A program made the position numbers and the translations under genes. A model generated the notes under the pieces. The model was given only the letters and a program-made list of their open reading frames with translations, did not search any database and was not told the origin of the DNA. DNA of 64,000 bases, taken from Seohaeicola saemankumensis (GTDB taxonomy: Bacteria; Pseudomonadota; Alphaproteobacteria; Rhodobacterales; Rhodobacteraceae). The stretch is taken from contig NZ_JBHTKR010000001.1 of the NCBI RefSeq assembly GCF_042678485.1, positions 62,001 to 126,000 on the forward strand. The letters run 5' to 3'. Positions 63,026-64,000 of this stretch are shown in pieces (positions within the stretch are counted from its first letter, which is position 1; each line of letters starts with the position of its first letter).

Positions 63026-63028
63026 CGC

Positions 63029-64000
63029 CTATACCGCCGTCTTTACGCGCGGCGCATCGCGCGGGCCCTGCCCATCCAGATGGGGCGGATGCGTCACGAT
63101 CGACCGCAGGTCGATCCGGGACGGCGCGATCGCCGCAAGATCGGGCCTGGGGCGGGCGGTTGTCGGGGATTGGGCGAACAGCCGCTCGAATGCCCGCGCG
63201 CTGGCCAGCAGGGCCTGATCGCCCCGTGCCGCGCCCAGGATCTGCATCCCGAAAGGCATTCCGCCGGGATCCCGTCCGCAGGGCAGGGTGATCGCCGGCC
63301 CCCCGGCAAGCGACCCGCGATAGGCCAGCGCAAGCCAGCGGTAATAGATGTCCATCTCCTGCCCGTCGATGACCTGCGCGTGGGACTGGGTCCAGGGGAA
63401 GGGTGATACGGGCGCGGTCGGCAACAGGATGACATCGAATCTCTGCATCAAGGCGTTGAAGCGGCGCAGGATGCGCGTTTGTTCGGCATGCGCCCAGGCC
63501 CGGTCAGCCAGGGTCATGCTGCGCCCCAGGGCGACATTGGCCGCGATATGCGGGCCATAGGCCGCGGGTGTCCGGTCCAGCGCCTCTGCGAAGGCCGACA
63601 GAAAGCTTTCCGCGCGCAGGATGTCAAAGCAGCGATCCATGTCGCCCAGGGCCAGGTCCGCGGGGCGGCAATCGCGCACATGCGGACGGATCAGGTCGAT
63701 CCGCTCCAGGAAGGTCTGCCGGATCTCGGGCGCAATGGCAGCGCTGCCGAAATCGGGGCTGTAGCCGATCCGCAGATCCCTGAGGCGGATATCCGGCAGG
63801 GCGGCAAACCGGTCCGGGGCGCCCGCCACCGATAGCGGGTCGTCGGGGTCATACCCCTGGCAGATCCCCAGCATCAGGATCAGGTCATCCATCGTGCGCG
63901 CCATTGGTCCCAGCACCGAAATCCCGGACCAGCCAAGCGGCCGCGTCGGATGCGCGATGACGTCCACGGAGGGGCGATAGCCCACGATCCCGCAGAGTGC
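63029..64000 (-). CDS. Amidase signature family protein, C-terminal part (cut by window end)
   Basis: The reading frame enters from beyond the right edge and gives 323 residues of an amidase. The first visible residues, ALCGIVGYRPS, correspond to the stretch just after the Ser-cisSer catalytic region, and GPMARTMDDL follows as in GatA-like amidases; the catalytic Lys and serines lie outside the window. The in-frame GTG at 63985 is a valine codon, not a start. It is the first visible gene of the third TRAP operon and mirrors the amidase-TRAP pairing at 6-10 kb. Confidence 0.85.
   Translation of the reverse strand, partial: ALCGIVGYRPSVDVIAHPTRPLGWSGISVLGPMARTMDDLILMLGICQGYDPDDPLSVAGAPDRFAALPDIRLRDLRIGYSPDFGSAAIAPEIRQTFLERIDLIRPHVRDCRPADLALGDMDRCFDILRAESFLSAFAEALDRTPAAYGPHIAANVALGRSMTLADRAWAHAEQTRILRRFNALMQRFDVILLPTAPVSPFPWTQSHAQVIDGQEMDIYYRWLALAYRGSLAGGPAITLPCGRDPGGMPFGMQILGAARGDQALLASARAFERLFAQSPTTARPRPDLAAIAPSRIDLRSIVTHPPHLDGQGPRDAPRVKTAV

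Overview
The window is a 64 kb piece of a high-GC alphaproteobacterial chromosome, most likely Rhodobacterales (roseobacter/Paracoccaceae type). I infer this from dense operons with ATGA overlaps, three TRAP transporters, Cox-type molybdenum hydroxylases, betaine-demethylase-like Rieske genes, and a MotB/FlgI remnant whose MotB end reads like a rhodobacterial protein. I see no rRNA, tRNA, insertion sequence, phage or CRISPR array. Nearly everything is uptake and catabolism of small organic nitrogen compounds.

Layout. 0-1.4 kb (-): an SbtA-type permease and an orphan C-terminal UPF0324 piece. 1.6-4.6 kb (+): two M20 amidohydrolases. 4.7-5.0 kb: an in-frame fusion of the first 30 residues of MotB to the last 52 of FlgI, read as the scar of a flagellar-cluster deletion. 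5.0-10.7 kb (-): a TRAP operon with amidase, a 52-residue membrane protein and a 2-hydroxyacid dehydrogenase, behind a palindromic operator. 11.1 kb: small lipoprotein. 11.5-18.3 kb (-): TRAP transporter plus three-subunit molybdenum hydroxylase, divergent from a TetR regulator. 19.1-21.1 kb (-): OmpA-family protein with nine 48-bp tandem repeats. 21.4-26.2 kb: isochorismatase-like hydrolase and a pqiA-pqiA-pqiB-pqiC operon. 26.2-29.3 kb (-): penicillin-acylase-family hydrolase and IclR regulator. 29.5-39.4 kb (+): M81 protein, peptide-type ABC transporter, two M20 peptidases, TetR regulator. 39.4-43.9 kb (-): Rieske oxygenase, its reductase and an FMN/Fe-S demethylase of betaine-demethylation type. 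44.2-60.1 kb: the most interesting locus. 60.1-64 kb (-): third TRAP operon and an amidase cut by the window end.

The 44-60 kb locus combines an enamidase, a ferredoxin reductase, a molybdenum hydroxylase with a fused Fe-S/Mo subunit, a 6-hydroxynicotinate reductase-like protein, an ApbE-related UPF0280 protein, two tandem DUF1185 proteins, a MarR regulator, a VanA-like Rieske oxygenase and a Liv-type ABC transporter. Hydroxylase, reductase and enamidase are the first three steps of the reductive nicotinate pathway known from Eubacterium barkeri, here in what looks like an aerobic proteobacterium. Four copies of one palindrome, TTGTTWG-N4-CWAACAA, lie before the enamidase, the ferredoxin reductase, the hydroxylase operon and the MarR/Rieske pair, so the parts probably form one MarR-controlled regulon. 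The E. barkeri reductase carries covalent flavin, so the ApbE-related neighbour may be its flavin transferase. With the demethylase operon next door, an N-methylated pyridine carboxylate (trigonelline or homarine type) is a plausible but unproven substrate.

A further pattern: all five transport operons have a GC-rich hairpin just after the binding-protein gene.
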